This document shows, piece after piece, positions 21,388 to 32,477 of a stretch of 64,000 nucleotides of DNA (the first letter of the stretch is position 1; each line of letters starts with the position of its first letter). The position numbers and the translations under genes are program-made. This DNA comes from Streptomyces spectabilis. Its GTDB lineage: Bacteria; Actinomycetota; Actinomycetes; Streptomycetales; Streptomycetaceae. The notes beneath the pieces are model-generated. The model was not told the origin of the DNA, did not search any database, and saw only the letters and a list, made by a program, of their open reading frames with translations. The stretch covers positions 2,180,501 through 2,244,500 of the forward strand of contig NZ_CP023690.1 of assembly GCF_008704795.1 (NCBI RefSeq). The letters are read 5' to 3'.

Positions 21388-22748
21388 ATGCGTTCGAAGG
21401 AGCGGCGCAGCTCCCAGTCGGTCACCGCGGAGTCGAAGGCGTCCAGCTCGACCCGCGCCATGTTGCGGTAGTGCGCGACGACCTCGTCGCCGAACGCGGC
21501 CTTGGCGACGGGGCTGTTCTCCCACAGCTCGGCGGCCTCGCGCAGCGTCGTGGGGACGTGCTCGTAGTCGGCGGTGTAGGCGTTGCCGGCGCACGCCTCG
21601 GGCAGCTCCAGCTGCTGCTCGATGCCGTACAGGCCCGCCGCGACCAGACCGGCGACGGCCAGGTGCGGGTTGACGTCGCCGCCGGGAAGGCGGTTCTCGA
21701 AGCGCAGCGAAGGGCCGTGGCCGACCACCCGCAGGGAGCAGGTGCGGTTGTCGTGGCCCCAGGCGGCCGCCGTCGGGGCGAACGAGCCCGGCTGGAAGCG
21801 CTTGTACGAGTTGATGTTGGGCGCGTAGAGGAGGCTGAAGTCGCGCAGTGCGACGAGCTGGCCCGCGAGGAAGTGGCGCATGACGGGCGACATGCCGCCG
21901 GGCCCGTCACCGGCCATGGCGTTGGTGCCGTCGGCGTCCTGGAGCGAGAGGTGAATGTGGCAGGAGTTGCCCTCGCGCTCGTTGTACTTCGCCATGAAGG
22001 TGATCGACACGCCTTCCTGCGCGGCGATCTCCTTGGTGCCGGTCTTGTACAGGGCGTGCTGGTCGCAGGTGACCAGGGCCTCGTCGTAGCGGAACACGAT
22101 CTCGTGCTGACCGGGGTTGCACTCGCCCTTGGCGGACTCCACCGTCAGGCCCGCGCCCGCCATCTCGTTGCGGATGCGGCGCAGGAGCGGCTCGATGCGG
22201 CCCGTGCCGAGGACGGAGTAGTCGATGTTGTACTGGTTCGCCGGGGTGAGGCCCCGGTAGCCCGCGTCCCAGGCCTGCTCGTAGGTGTCCTTGAAGACGA
22301 TGAACTCCAGCTCCGTGCCGACGTGCGCGGTGTAGCCGTGCTCGGCGAGCCGGTCCAGCTGGCGGCGCAGTATCTGGCGCGGGGCCGCGACGACGGGCGA
22401 GCCGTCGTTCCACTCCAGGTCGGCGATGAGCAGCGCGGTGCCCTCGTGCCAAGGGACGCGGCGCAGGGTGGAGAGGTCGGGGCGCATGGCGAAGTCGCCG
22501 TAGCCCCGCTCCCAGGAGGACATCGCGTAGCCGTCGACGGTGTTCATCTCCGTGTCGACGGCCAGGAGGTAGTTGCAGCCCTCCGTGCCGTGCTCCAGGA
22601 CCTCGTCCAGGAAGAACGGGGCGGCGAACCGCTTGCCCTGGAGCCGCCCTTGCATATCGGGGAAGGCCAGGACGACAGTGTCGATCTCACCGCTCGCCAC
22701 GAGGGCACGCAGCTCCTCGACGCCGAGCGGGGGTGTGCGGTCTGCCAC
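21384..22748 (-). CDS. glnA4: GS-like gamma-glutamylethanolamide synthetase (GlnA4 type)
   Basis: 454 aa, glutamine synthetase family. Catalytic features include GTELEFIVF, SAKGECNPGQHEIVFRYDEAL, NSCHIHLSLQD, FAPTAAAWGHDNRTCSLRV and RFENRLPGGDVNPHLAVAG. The Asp50-type region for ammonium binding is replaced by EMNTVDGY-like sequence, as in GS-like enzymes that use amines. In S. coelicolor, GlnA4 condenses glutamate with ethanolamine. Linked ALDH, SDR, permease and C26 hydrolase genes suit that pathway. It is divergent to the FadR-type regulator. Confidence 0.85.
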   Translation of the reverse strand: MADRTPPLGVEELRALVASGEIDTVVLAFPDMQGRLQGKRFAAPFFLDEVLEHGTEGCNYLLAVDTEMNTVDGYAMSSWERGYGDFAMRPDLSTLRRVPWHEGTALLIADLEWNDGSPVVAAPRQILRRQLDRLAEHGYTAHVGTELEFIVFKDTYEQAWDAGYRGLTPANQYNIDYSVLGTGRIEPLLRRIRNEMAGAGLTVESAKGECNPGQHEIVFRYDEALVTCDQHALYKTGTKEIAAQEGVSITFMAKYNEREGNSCHIHLSLQDADGTNAMAGDGPGGMSPVMRHFLAGQLVALRDFSLLYAPNINSYKRFQPGSFAPTAAAWGHDNRTCSLRVVGHGPSLRFENRLPGGDVNPHLAVAGLVAAGLYGIEQQLELPEACAGNAYTADYEHVPTTLREAAELWENSPVAKAAFGDEVVAHYRNMARVELDAFDSAVTDWELRRSFERM

Positions 22749-22782
22749 GGGAAAAGCCTCCTTGGGTCAGCCGAGTGGCCAT

Positions 22783-22790
22783 AAGGTATG
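22783..22790. promoter_or_regulatory. AAGGTATG motif in the glnA4/regulator divergent promoter
   Basis: This octamer recurs twice in the permease promoter at 23663-23670 and 23684-23691. It sits 35 nt from the glnA4 start and 37 nt from the regulator start, a good spot for a shared operator. Confidence 0.45.
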
Positions 22791-22826
22791 GGCAAGAACC
22801 ATTGCTTGGGAAGGGGGTACGGGCAG

Positions 22827-23552
22827 ATGTCCCACGTGCGGGGCGAGGATCGCCTCCATCAGGTACTGCGACCGGTCCGGGCGGGCAACGGCTTCGAGGA
22901 GGCCCTGGAGCAGATCCTCCAGGTGGTCCGGCTCGGCCTGGTGCCCGGCGGCGAACGGCTCCCGGCGGAGCGGGAGTTGGCCGACCTGCTCGGCATCAGC
23001 CGGGTCACGCTGCGCGAGGTCCTGAAGGTACTCCAGGACCAGGGTCTGGTGGAGTCGCGGCGCGGGCGCTACGGCGGCACGTTCGTGCGGCCGCGCGCCG
23101 GGGCGCCGGGCGAGGCGGAGCTGCGCCGCCGGGTCGCCGACGTGGACGTGGAGGACGCGCTGCGCTTCCGCGAGGTGCTCGAAGTGGGCGCGGCGGGCCT
23201 GTGCGCGACGCACGGCCTCGACCCCGGGCAGGCCGACCGGCTGCGTGCGGCCCTGGCCCGCACCCACGACGCGCCGCTCGCCGACTACCGCCGTCTGGAC
23301 ACCCTGCTGCACCTCACGCTCGCCGAGCTGTCCGGCTCCCCCACGCTCACCGCGCAGTACGCGGCGGTCCGCGCGACCGTCAACGACCTGCTCGACTGCA
23401 TCCCGCTCCTGGTGCGCAACCTGGAGCACTCCCAGCGCCAGCACACCGCCCTGGTGGAGGCGGTGCTCGACGGCGACGCGGACGGGGCGCGGGAGATGAT
23501 GCGGGAGCACTGCGCGGGCACGGCGGCGCTGCTGCGCGGTTTCCTGACCTGA
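22827..23552 (+). CDS. FadR-type GntR-family (FCD) transcriptional regulator
   Basis: 241 aa. The winged HTH is LPAERELADLLGISRVTLRE (~45-65) followed by the wing sequence RRGRYGGTFVRP. The FCD ligand domain starts ~95 with RFREVLEVGAAGLCATHGL and contains HxxxxxL helices (LLHLTLAELSGSP, LEHSQRQHTALVEAVLDGD). The ATG at 22827 is favoured over 22788, because the latter adds 13 residues lacking family similarity. It likely controls the divergent glnA4 operon and the downstream permease genes, with an amine-pathway intermediate as ligand. Confidence 0.88.
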   Translation: MSHVRGEDRLHQVLRPVRAGNGFEEALEQILQVVRLGLVPGGERLPAERELADLLGISRVTLREVLKVLQDQGLVESRRGRYGGTFVRPRAGAPGEAELRRRVADVDVEDALRFREVLEVGAAGLCATHGLDPGQADRLRAALARTHDAPLADYRRLDTLLHLTLAELSGSPTLTAQYAAVRATVNDLLDCIPLLVRNLEHSQRQHTALVEAVLDGDADGAREMMREHCAGTAALLRGFLT

Positions 23553-23655
23553 GCGGCGGCGCAGGCGAGCGCCCCCCGCTCGGACCTGCCGCCCCCCTGG
23601 TGAGCCGGACGGTTAACCAGCTCGTTACGCACGGGTCTTGATTTCTGTCCGCCCG

Positions 23656-23696
23656 CACCGCGAAGGTATGCCTCCACACCGCAAAGGTATGTCTTC
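23656..23696. promoter_or_regulatory. Tandem 20-bp direct repeat in the permease promoter, 21-bp period
   Basis: CACCGCGAAGGTATGCCTCC (23656-23675) is repeated 21 bp later as CACCGCAAAGGTATGTCTTC (23677-23696), with 17 of 20 identical. A 21-bp period places both on one DNA face. Each copy carries AAGGTATG, also found in the glnA4/regulator promoter. It ends 31 nt before the permease ATG. A FadR-type operator is the simplest reading. Confidence 0.55.
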
Positions 23697-23727
23697 AATC
23701 CATTGAGTGCCGCACCGGGAGCCCCGC

Positions 23728-25188
<1,461 letters not shown>

Positions 25189-25211
25189 CGCGAGTGCAGA
25201 GGGAGTTCAAG

Positions 25212-25910
25212 GTGAACGGGAACGCCAAGCGGCCGCTGATCGGCGTGAGCACGTATCTGGAGGCCGAGGCGCGCTGGGGCGTGTGGACGCTGCCCGCCGC
25301 GCTGCTGCCCGCCGGGTATCCGCGCCTGGTACAGGCGGCGGGCGGCCTCGCGTCGATGCTGCCGCCGGACGACCCCGCGTACGCGGCCGACGTCGTGGCC
25401 CGCCTCGACGGCCTGGTCGTCGCGGGCGGCCCCGACGTGGAACCGGCCCGCTACGGCGCCGCGCGCGAGGAACGCACGGGTCCGCCCGCCGAGGAGCGGG
25501 ACGCCTGGGAGCTCGCCCTGATCGAGGCCGCCCTGGCCGCCGGGACGCCCCTGCTCGGCATCTGCCGCGGCATGCAGCTGCTCAACGTCGCGCTCGGCGG
25601 CACCCTGGTCCAGCACCTGGACGGCCACGCCAAGGCCCCCGGCGTCTTCAGCACGCACGCGGTCGCGCCGGTCCCCGGCACGCGGTACGCCGCCGTCGTA
25701 CCCGACGCGGCCACGGACGTGCCCACGTACCACCACCAGGCGGTGGACCGCGTCGGCCGGGGCCTGGTCCCCTGCGCCCACGCCGACGACGGCACGGTCG
25801 AGGCGCTCGAACTGCCGGGCCCCGCCTGGGTCCTCGGCGTGCAGTGGCACCCGGAGGCGGGCACGGACACCCGGGTGATGGAGGCGCTGGTGAAGGCGGC
25901 GCTCGCCTGA
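25212..25910 (+). CDS. Peptidase C26 gamma-glutamyl hydrolase (PuuD type)
   Basis: 232 aa class I glutamine amidotransferase-like hydrolase. The nucleophilic Cys is in PLLGICRGMQLLNVALGG and the His-Glu pair in LGVQWHPEAG. GGPDVEPARYG is the substrate loop. PuuD-type enzymes cleave gamma-glutamyl amides to release glutamate, the last step for gamma-glutamylated amines. The GTG at 25212 follows GAGGGAG at good spacing. An earlier GTG (25194) is less likely. It is 23 nt downstream of the permease, in one operon. Confidence 0.88.
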   Translation: MNGNAKRPLIGVSTYLEAEARWGVWTLPAALLPAGYPRLVQAAGGLASMLPPDDPAYAADVVARLDGLVVAGGPDVEPARYGAAREERTGPPAEERDAWELALIEAALAAGTPLLGICRGMQLLNVALGGTLVQHLDGHAKAPGVFSTHAVAPVPGTRYAAVVPDAATDVPTYHHQAVDRVGRGLVPCAHADDGTVEALELPGPAWVLGVQWHPEAGTDTRVMEALVKAALA

Positions 25911-25966
25911 GCCCCCGACCCGGTGCGCCCCCCTGGCGTCGGATGTCCGCGGACGCGTCGTGGCTG

Positions 25967-25996
25967 GTCGCGCAGTTCCCCGCGCCCCTACGGGGC
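25967..25996. repeat. Interspersed GCGCAGTTCCCCGCGCCCC-type Streptomyces repeat
   Basis: GGTCGCGCAGTTCCCCGCGCC followed by CC-TAC-GGGGC resembles a short element seen very often in Streptomyces intergenic DNA. Its GCCCC-tac-GGGGC end can fold as a hairpin. It spans the 3' end of the LysR gene (stop 25988) and the gap after the C26 hydrolase, so it may serve as a convergent terminator. Confidence 0.6.
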
Positions 25997-26938
25997 ACTC
26001 CCCCGCGTGAGCCCGAGCAGCTCGCGCGCGGGCCCGGCAGGCACATGCCCGGTCGGCCACACCGCCCGCAGCTCGCGGCGCAGCCGCACCCCCTCCACCG
26101 GCACCCGCACCAGCCGACGCGCGGCCAGCTCGTCGCCGAGGGCCAGCTCACTGAGCACGGCGGGGCCCGCGCAGCTCACCGCGGCGGACTTCACCGCGGT
26201 GGTCGAGGACAACTCCATGAGCGGCGCCGCGAGCCCGCCGAGGGCCGCGTCCAGGACCTGCCGGGTGCCGGAACCCCGCTCGCGCAGGATCAGCGGCGTC
26301 GCGGCGAGCTCCGGGGCGCCGAGCGGCGCGCGCCGTCGCGCCCAGGGATGGCCGGGCGCGACCACCACGATCAGCCGGTCGTGCCCGACCACCGCCGCGT
26401 CCAGGCCGGCCGGCGTCCTGAGGCCCTCCACGAACCCGAGGTCCGCGTCGCCGCCGAGCAGCCGCTCCGCGACCTCGGCGGAGTTGCCCGCGAGCAGCGA
26501 GACGGCCGTGTCCGGGCGCCGGGCGCGCAGCGCGATCAGCCAGCCGGGCAGCAGGTACTCGGCGATGGTCATGCTCGCCGCCACGCGGAGCCGGGAGTCG
26601 CGGCGGCCCCGCAGCGCCTGCGCGCCCGCGTCGAAGGCCTCGGCCGCCTCCACGATCCGGCGCGCCCAGTCGGTGACGAGGACGCCCGCCTCCGTCAGGC
26701 GCGAGCCGCGCGGGGAGCGGTCCACCAGGGCCACGCCCAGCTGTCGCTCCATGGACCGGACGCGCCCGCTCGCCGCGGGCTGGGTGATGCCGAGCTCCCG
26801 CGCCGCCCGGCCGAGGCTGCCGAGCCTGGCCACGGCGAGCAGCAGCTCCAGGGCGGCCAGGTCCGGCACCCGGTGCGCGAGCGGCGCCCCCGGCGGGACG
26901 GCCGACGCGCCGGGGACACCCGGCGAGGCTGAGGTCAT
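25988..26938 (-). CDS. LysR-family transcriptional regulator
   Basis: 316 aa. The HTH spans ~28-90: ALELLLAVARLGSLGRAARE, LGITQPAASGRVRSMERQLG, RSPRGSRLTEAG. The LysR substrate domain follows (SRLRVAASMTIAEYLLPGWL, LLGGDADLGFVEG). An extra Ala/Pro-rich N-terminus (~1-25) is unusual but common in Streptomyces annotations. It is divergent, with a 70-nt gap, to the TDT transporter, which is its probable target. Confidence 0.88.
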   Translation of the reverse strand: MTSASPGVPGASAVPPGAPLAHRVPDLAALELLLAVARLGSLGRAARELGITQPAASGRVRSMERQLGVALVDRSPRGSRLTEAGVLVTDWARRIVEAAEAFDAGAQALRGRRDSRLRVAASMTIAEYLLPGWLIALRARRPDTAVSLLAGNSAEVAERLLGGDADLGFVEGLRTPAGLDAAVVGHDRLIVVVAPGHPWARRRAPLGAPELAATPLILRERGSGTRQVLDAALGGLAAPLMELSSTTAVKSAAVSCAGPAVLSELALGDELAARRLVRVPVEGVRLRRELRAVWPTGHVPAGPARELLGLTRGSAP

Positions 26939-26948
26939 AAGCCCAGGT

Positions 26949-26960
26949 TATGCCCTCATA
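26949..26960. promoter_or_regulatory. Candidate LysR operator TATG-N4-CATA
   Basis: TATG-CCCT-CATA is a perfect inverted repeat that matches the T-N11-A LysR box when the preceding T (26948) is included. It lies 10 nt from the LysR ATG and 49 nt from the transporter ATG. Confidence 0.45.
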
Positions 26961-27008
26961 GCTCCAAGATCCCTGGTGGGCCGGGCGGACCGGGCGCACC
27001 GTGGAGTC

Positions 27009-28121
<1,113 letters not shown>

Positions 28122-28830
28122 GCACCTCCGGCGCCTCGCGCAGCGACGGTCCGTACCAGGTGAGGTGGCGGCCGCTGACCAGCGCGGCGGGCAGTCCGGG
28201 GAACGCCTCGGGGCCGTCCTCGCGGGTGAAGCGGTAGGGCTCGTCCGGCAGCACCACCAGGTCGGGCCCGGCGGCGCGCAGCTCCTCCAGCGGAACGCGC
28301 GGATAGCGCTCGGCGTGCGTCGCGTACACGTTGTCGACGCCCAGGCGCGCGAGCAGGTCCGCCGCGAACGTGTCCCGGCCGAGCACCATCCAGGGCCGCC
28401 GCCAGATCGGCACGGCGGCCCGGAGGCGGGGGCCCGGGCGCGGCGGCTCTGACCAGGCGTCCTCGGCGTCGGCGAGCCACTGCGGCCGGGCGGGCCCGCC
28501 GCAGGCGGCGAGCACCCGGGACAGCTCGGCGAAGGCCTGGTCGAGCCCGCGCACCTCCGTGACCAGGACCTCCAGGCCCGCGCCGCGCAGGGCCGCCAGG
28601 TCGGCGAGGCGGTTCTCCTCCTCGTTGGCGATCACCAGGTCCGGGGCGAGCGCGACGACCGCGGCGACGTCCGGGTTCTTCGTGCCGCCGATCCGGGCGA
28701 CGCCGAGGCCGTCGAGGTCCGCCGGGTGGCTGCACCAGTCGGTGGCACCGACCAGGGCGCCCGGCACCGTCACGGCGACCGCTTCGGTCAGGGACGGCAC
28801 CAGGGAGACCACCCGGGCTGCGGGCATCGC

Positions 28831-29406
28831 TCAGCGCCGCCCGGCGTCCACGGCCTCGATGTGGTCGCCCACCGCGACGACGAGCACCCGCGCGTCGGCG
28901 GCCGTGGCCCGCCACCGGTGCCGGACGCCGCCCGTCAGATACAGCGAGTCCCCGCGCCCGAGGCGGTAGGCGCGGCCCTCCGCCTCGACCTCGACGGCGC
29001 CCGCGATGACGTACATCAGCTCGTCGTTGCGGTGCTGGAACTCGCGGCCCTCGTCGTGGTCGCCCACGTACTCGAAGGCGTGCAGCTGGTGGTGTCCGCG
29101 CACCAGGTCCCGTACGTGCGTCTCGCAGGTGCCGCCCGCCAGGCTCACCTCGTCGTCGGCGCGGACCAGGTCGACCGTGCCGGTCGGGTCGGCCGCGGCG
29201 AGCAGCTCGACCGCGGTGGTGCCGAGCGCGTCCGCGACCCGCTCCAGGGAGCGCATGCTGGGCCGGGCCCGCTCGTTCTCGATCTGGCTCAGGAACGGCA
29301 CCGACAGGCCGCTGCGCCGGGAGACGACCGCGAGGGTGAGCTCCAGCTGACGACGGCGCCGCCGCACGGCCGAGCCCACCCGGAGATTTTCCTTGTGCTC
29401 GTCCAT
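28831..29406 (-). CDS. XRE-family regulator with cupin domain
   Basis: 191 aa. HTH: AVVSRRSGLSVPFLSQIENE and RPSMRSLERVADALGTTAVE (~20-80). A C-terminal cupin has the double-motif HAFEYVGDHDEGREFQHRND, MYVIAGAVEVEAEGR and LGRGDSLYLTGGVRHRWRA. This class controls small-molecule transport or catabolism, with the cupin as ligand sensor. It heads a two-gene operon with the metal-receptor-like gene. Confidence 0.9.
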   Translation of the reverse strand: MDEHKENLRVGSAVRRRRRQLELTLAVVSRRSGLSVPFLSQIENERARPSMRSLERVADALGTTAVELLAAADPTGTVDLVRADDEVSLAGGTCETHVRDLVRGHHQLHAFEYVGDHDEGREFQHRNDELMYVIAGAVEVEAEGRAYRLGRGDSLYLTGGVRHRWRATAADARVLVVAVGDHIEAVDAGRR

Positions 29407-29858
29407 CGCCTCGGCTCCCTTCTTCTCTTGCGCGCTTCGGCCGGCTCGCGCGAGCCCGTGCCTTCACCCTGATGGGTTTTCTGCACCCTACGCATGTTCG
29501 CCAAACGGTTTTACCCAGTTGGGCGGTCCGTGCGCAGGTTCCAGCCGGGCGCCGGGGCGCGCGCCGTCGCGGGCCCGCCGCGCCGCACGCTCGTCGGACA
29601 ACGCCCGACGGCACCGAAAACGTCGCCGAACGACCCGCCGCGCCGCAACTCCGGCACCTCCACGGCCCGCCCGCCGCACCTTCTCGGCGCCCCGGCCCGT
29701 CCCGGAGCACACGTCCGCCCGTCCACCGGCCCCGCTCGGGGGCCGGTGGACGGGCGGAATCCGCCGCGAAACGGCGGCGCGCCACGACGGCGCGAAACGA
29801 CTTCAAGCCGCCGGAGCGCTCCTGTACGGGGCCGGAACCGGGGGTGAAGGGGGCGCGG
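29407..29858. other. 452-nt non-coding gap between the betaine transporter and the XRE-cupin gene
   Basis: The end near the XRE gene has AAAACCCA and TGGGTAAAACC-like elements around 29471-29520. A 20-bp perfect hairpin and a 6-bp CCGCCG-cgaaa-CGGCGG hairpin (29761-29777) occupy the betaine side. Long reading frames here are Arg/Pro-rich shadows. No gene is supported. Confidence 0.6.
29714..29758. terminator. 20-bp perfect stem-loop after the betaine transporter operon
   Basis: TCCGCCCGTCCACCGGCCCC and its exact complement pair over 20 bp around a 5-nt GCTCG loop. It lies ~100 nt past the permease stop (29859). A second hairpin at 29761-29777 adjoins it. The double structure suits strong termination. 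Confidence 0.8.
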
Positions 29859-32477
29859 CTACTGGGGAGCCATCCGGTCCGGGACCTCCGGGTGCTCCTT
29901 CAGCCACGCGGCGACGGCCTGCTCCTCATGGCCCTTGCCGCGCTTCTTGATCTCGTTCTCGAGCCCCGCGAGCTCCGACTCGCTCATCTTGAACTTCTTG
30001 AACCACTTCGTGAGCTGCGGGTACTGCTCGGGGAACTTCTTGCTGGTGATCGTCCGGATCGTGTCGCCCTTGCCGAAGGCGCCCTTGGGGTCCTTCAGCT
30101 TGGTCAGGCCGTACTCGCTGTACGCCCAGTGCGGCGACCACAGCAGGACCGCGACCGGCTCCTTCTTGGCGTAGGCGCGCTTGAGCTCGGCGAGCATCGC
30201 GGGCGTCGAACCGCTGGCGATCTTGTACTCGTCCTTCAGGCCGTAGCCGGGCAGGACCTCGTCCTTGAGCTTCTGCATCACGCCGGTGCCCGGCTCGATG
30301 CCGACGATCTTGCCGTCGAAGGTGCCGCCCTTGCCCTTGAGGTCCTCCAGGGACTTCACGCCCTTCACATAGGACGGCACGGCGACCTCGAGGGAGGTCG
30401 GGCTGTACCAGGTGCCCATGTCGACGAGGTTGTCCTTGTGCTTGTCCCAGTAGTTCTTCTGCGTACTGGGCAGCCAGGCGTCGAAGTTCACGTCGATGTC
30501 GCCCTGCGCGAGGCCGGTGTAGACCGGGCCCACGTCGGACTGCGACAGCTTCATCTTGTAGCCGCGCCGCTCCAGGACGTTCTTCCACAGGTACGTGACC
30601 GCCACGTCCTCGTCCCAGGGGAACCACGCGACGTTCAGGGTCCGCTTGGCCTCGGCCGGAGCCGCGCCCTTGCCCGCCGCCACGGGGGCCCACTTGTCGA
30701 CGAGGCCGGGGTTCTTCTCCAGCCAGGAGCGCACGGCCTGCTGCTGCTTGCCCTTGCCCGCCTGGTTGATCTCCGCCTCGAGACCGGTGAGCTGCTTCTC
30801 GGTCATCTTGAAGCGCTTCAGCCACTCGGCGACCTCGGGGTGGTCGTCGCCGAAGCCCTTGCGGGACAGGGTGTGCACGCCGTCGCCCTTGCCCCAGGCG
30901 CCCTTGGGGTCCTTCAGCTTCTTCAGGTCGAAGTCGCTGTACGCCCAGTGCGGCGACCACAGGGTCACGACGATGGGCTGCTTCTTGGCGTACGCGCGCT
31001 TGAGCTCGGCGAGCATCGCGGGCGTGGAGCCGTCGACGACCTCGAAATCCTTCTCCAGGCCGTACTCCTTGAGCACCTTGTCCTTGAGCAGCTTCATCAT
31101 GCCGGCGCTCGACTCGATGCCGATGACCTTGCCCTTGAAGGTGCCCTTCTTGCTCTTGAGGTCCTCCAGGGAGTTGACGTCCTTCATGTACGAGGGGACG
31201 GTCAGCTCCAGGGACGTCGGGCCGAACCAGCGGCCGAGGTCGTCCAGCTCGTCGCCGTACTTCTTCCAGTACGAGGCGTGCGTCGTCGGCAGCCAGGAGT
31301 CCGTCTGGAAGTCGATGCCGCCCTGGGCGAGCGAGGTGTAGAGCGGGCCCGCGTCCAGCTGCTTGGCGTTCACCTTGAAGCCGCGCTGCTCCAGGATCTC
31401 CTTCCAGAGGAAGGTGGAGGCGACGCCCTCGTCCCAGGGGATGTAGCCGACGTTCAGCTCCTTGCCGTGGCCGACGTTCTTGCCGTCCGCGGCGGTGGTC
31501 GTCTCGTCGTCCGAGCCGCCGAAGGCGCCGACGCCGCCCGCGACGAGCGCGAGGACGACGACACCGATCATGGCGAAGGCCGGGCGCGGCCGGTAGTTCC
31601 ACAGCTTCAGGCCCTGCGCGGCGCGCGCCTTGGCGGCGGCGCGGCGGCCGAGCGGCGACACCTGGGTGCCGAGCGATGCGGTCATGCGGTCCAGGTAGAT
31701 CGCAAGGATCACGATGGAGACGCCCGACTCGGCGCCGAGGCCGACGTCGAGCTGGCCGATGGACTCGTTCACGTCCGCGCCGAGGCCGCCGGTGCCGACC
31801 ATGCCCGCGATGGCGGCCATGGAGAGACCCAGCATGATGACCTGGTTGACACCGGCCATGATCGTCGGAAGCGCCAGCGGCAGCTGGACGCGGAACAGGA
31901 CGTTGCGCGGCGTCGTACCGAACGCCTCGGCCGCCTCGACCAGCTCCTTGTCGACCTGCCGGATGCCCAGCTCGGTCATGCGCACGCCGGGGGCGAGGGC
32001 GAAGATCAGCGTCGCCACGATGCCCGCGGGGCCGCCCATGCCGAAGAACAGGATGGCCGGGATGAGGTAGATCATCGCGGGCAGCGTCTGCATCAGGTCG
32101 AGCACCGGCCGGATCAGCGCGCTGACCCGGTTCGAGCGCGCCGCCAGGATGCCGAGCGGCACGGAGACGACCAGGGCGATGATCGTGGCCACGAGCACCA
32201 GGGACAACGTCACCATCGCGTTGTCCCACAGTTCGAGGGAGTCGATGAACGCGAAGCCGACGAAGGCCAGCACGCCGGCCGTCAGCCCGCGCAGCCAGAA
32301 CGCGATGACGGCGAAGATGCCCGCGAGGAGCAGCGGCTCGGGCGCCTGAAGGACGTCGATGATCGTGTCGTTCATGCCGCTGAGCACGGACTCGATGAAG
32401 CTGAACAGCCAGTCGAGGTGTTTCGTGAGCCAGTCGACCGCGTCGTTGACCCAGTCGCCGAGATGAATCCTAGGCAC
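29859..32477 (-). CDS. Glycine betaine ABC permease fused to two tandem substrate-binding domains
   Basis: 872 aa. Residues ~1-290 are an OpuAB/ProW permease (VVSVPLGILAARSNRVSALI, FALAPGVRMTELGIRQVDKE, EAFGTTPRNVLFRVQLPLAL is the EAA loop). A further TM helix (~320-340) tethers two OpuAC-type domains, ~365-600 and ~625-870. Each begins with a NVGYIPWDE or NVAWFPWDE motif and has the PSYMKDV or PSYVKGV, STPAMLAELKRAYAKK and LWSPHWAYS segments. The GTG start at 32477 overlaps the ATPase stop by 8 nt. Permease-binding fusion is known in Opu systems, and the tandem binding domain is less usual. Confidence 0.92.
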   Translation of the reverse strand: MPRIHLGDWVNDAVDWLTKHLDWLFSFIESVLSGMNDTIIDVLQAPEPLLLAGIFAVIAFWLRGLTAGVLAFVGFAFIDSLELWDNAMVTLSLVLVATIIALVVSVPLGILAARSNRVSALIRPVLDLMQTLPAMIYLIPAILFFGMGGPAGIVATLIFALAPGVRMTELGIRQVDKELVEAAEAFGTTPRNVLFRVQLPLALPTIMAGVNQVIMLGLSMAAIAGMVGTGGLGADVNESIGQLDVGLGAESGVSIVILAIYLDRMTASLGTQVSPLGRRAAAKARAAQGLKLWNYRPRPAFAMIGVVVLALVAGGVGAFGGSDDETTTAADGKNVGHGKELNVGYIPWDEGVASTFLWKEILEQRGFKVNAKQLDAGPLYTSLAQGGIDFQTDSWLPTTHASYWKKYGDELDDLGRWFGPTSLELTVPSYMKDVNSLEDLKSKKGTFKGKVIGIESSAGMMKLLKDKVLKEYGLEKDFEVVDGSTPAMLAELKRAYAKKQPIVVTLWSPHWAYSDFDLKKLKDPKGAWGKGDGVHTLSRKGFGDDHPEVAEWLKRFKMTEKQLTGLEAEINQAGKGKQQQAVRSWLEKNPGLVDKWAPVAAGKGAAPAEAKRTLNVAWFPWDEDVAVTYLWKNVLERRGYKMKLSQSDVGPVYTGLAQGDIDVNFDAWLPSTQKNYWDKHKDNLVDMGTWYSPTSLEVAVPSYVKGVKSLEDLKGKGGTFDGKIVGIEPGTGVMQKLKDEVLPGYGLKDEYKIASGSTPAMLAELKRAYAKKEPVAVLLWSPHWAYSEYGLTKLKDPKGAFGKGDTIRTITSKKFPEQYPQLTKWFKKFKMSESELAGLENEIKKRGKGHEEQAVAAWLKEHPEVPDRMAPQ

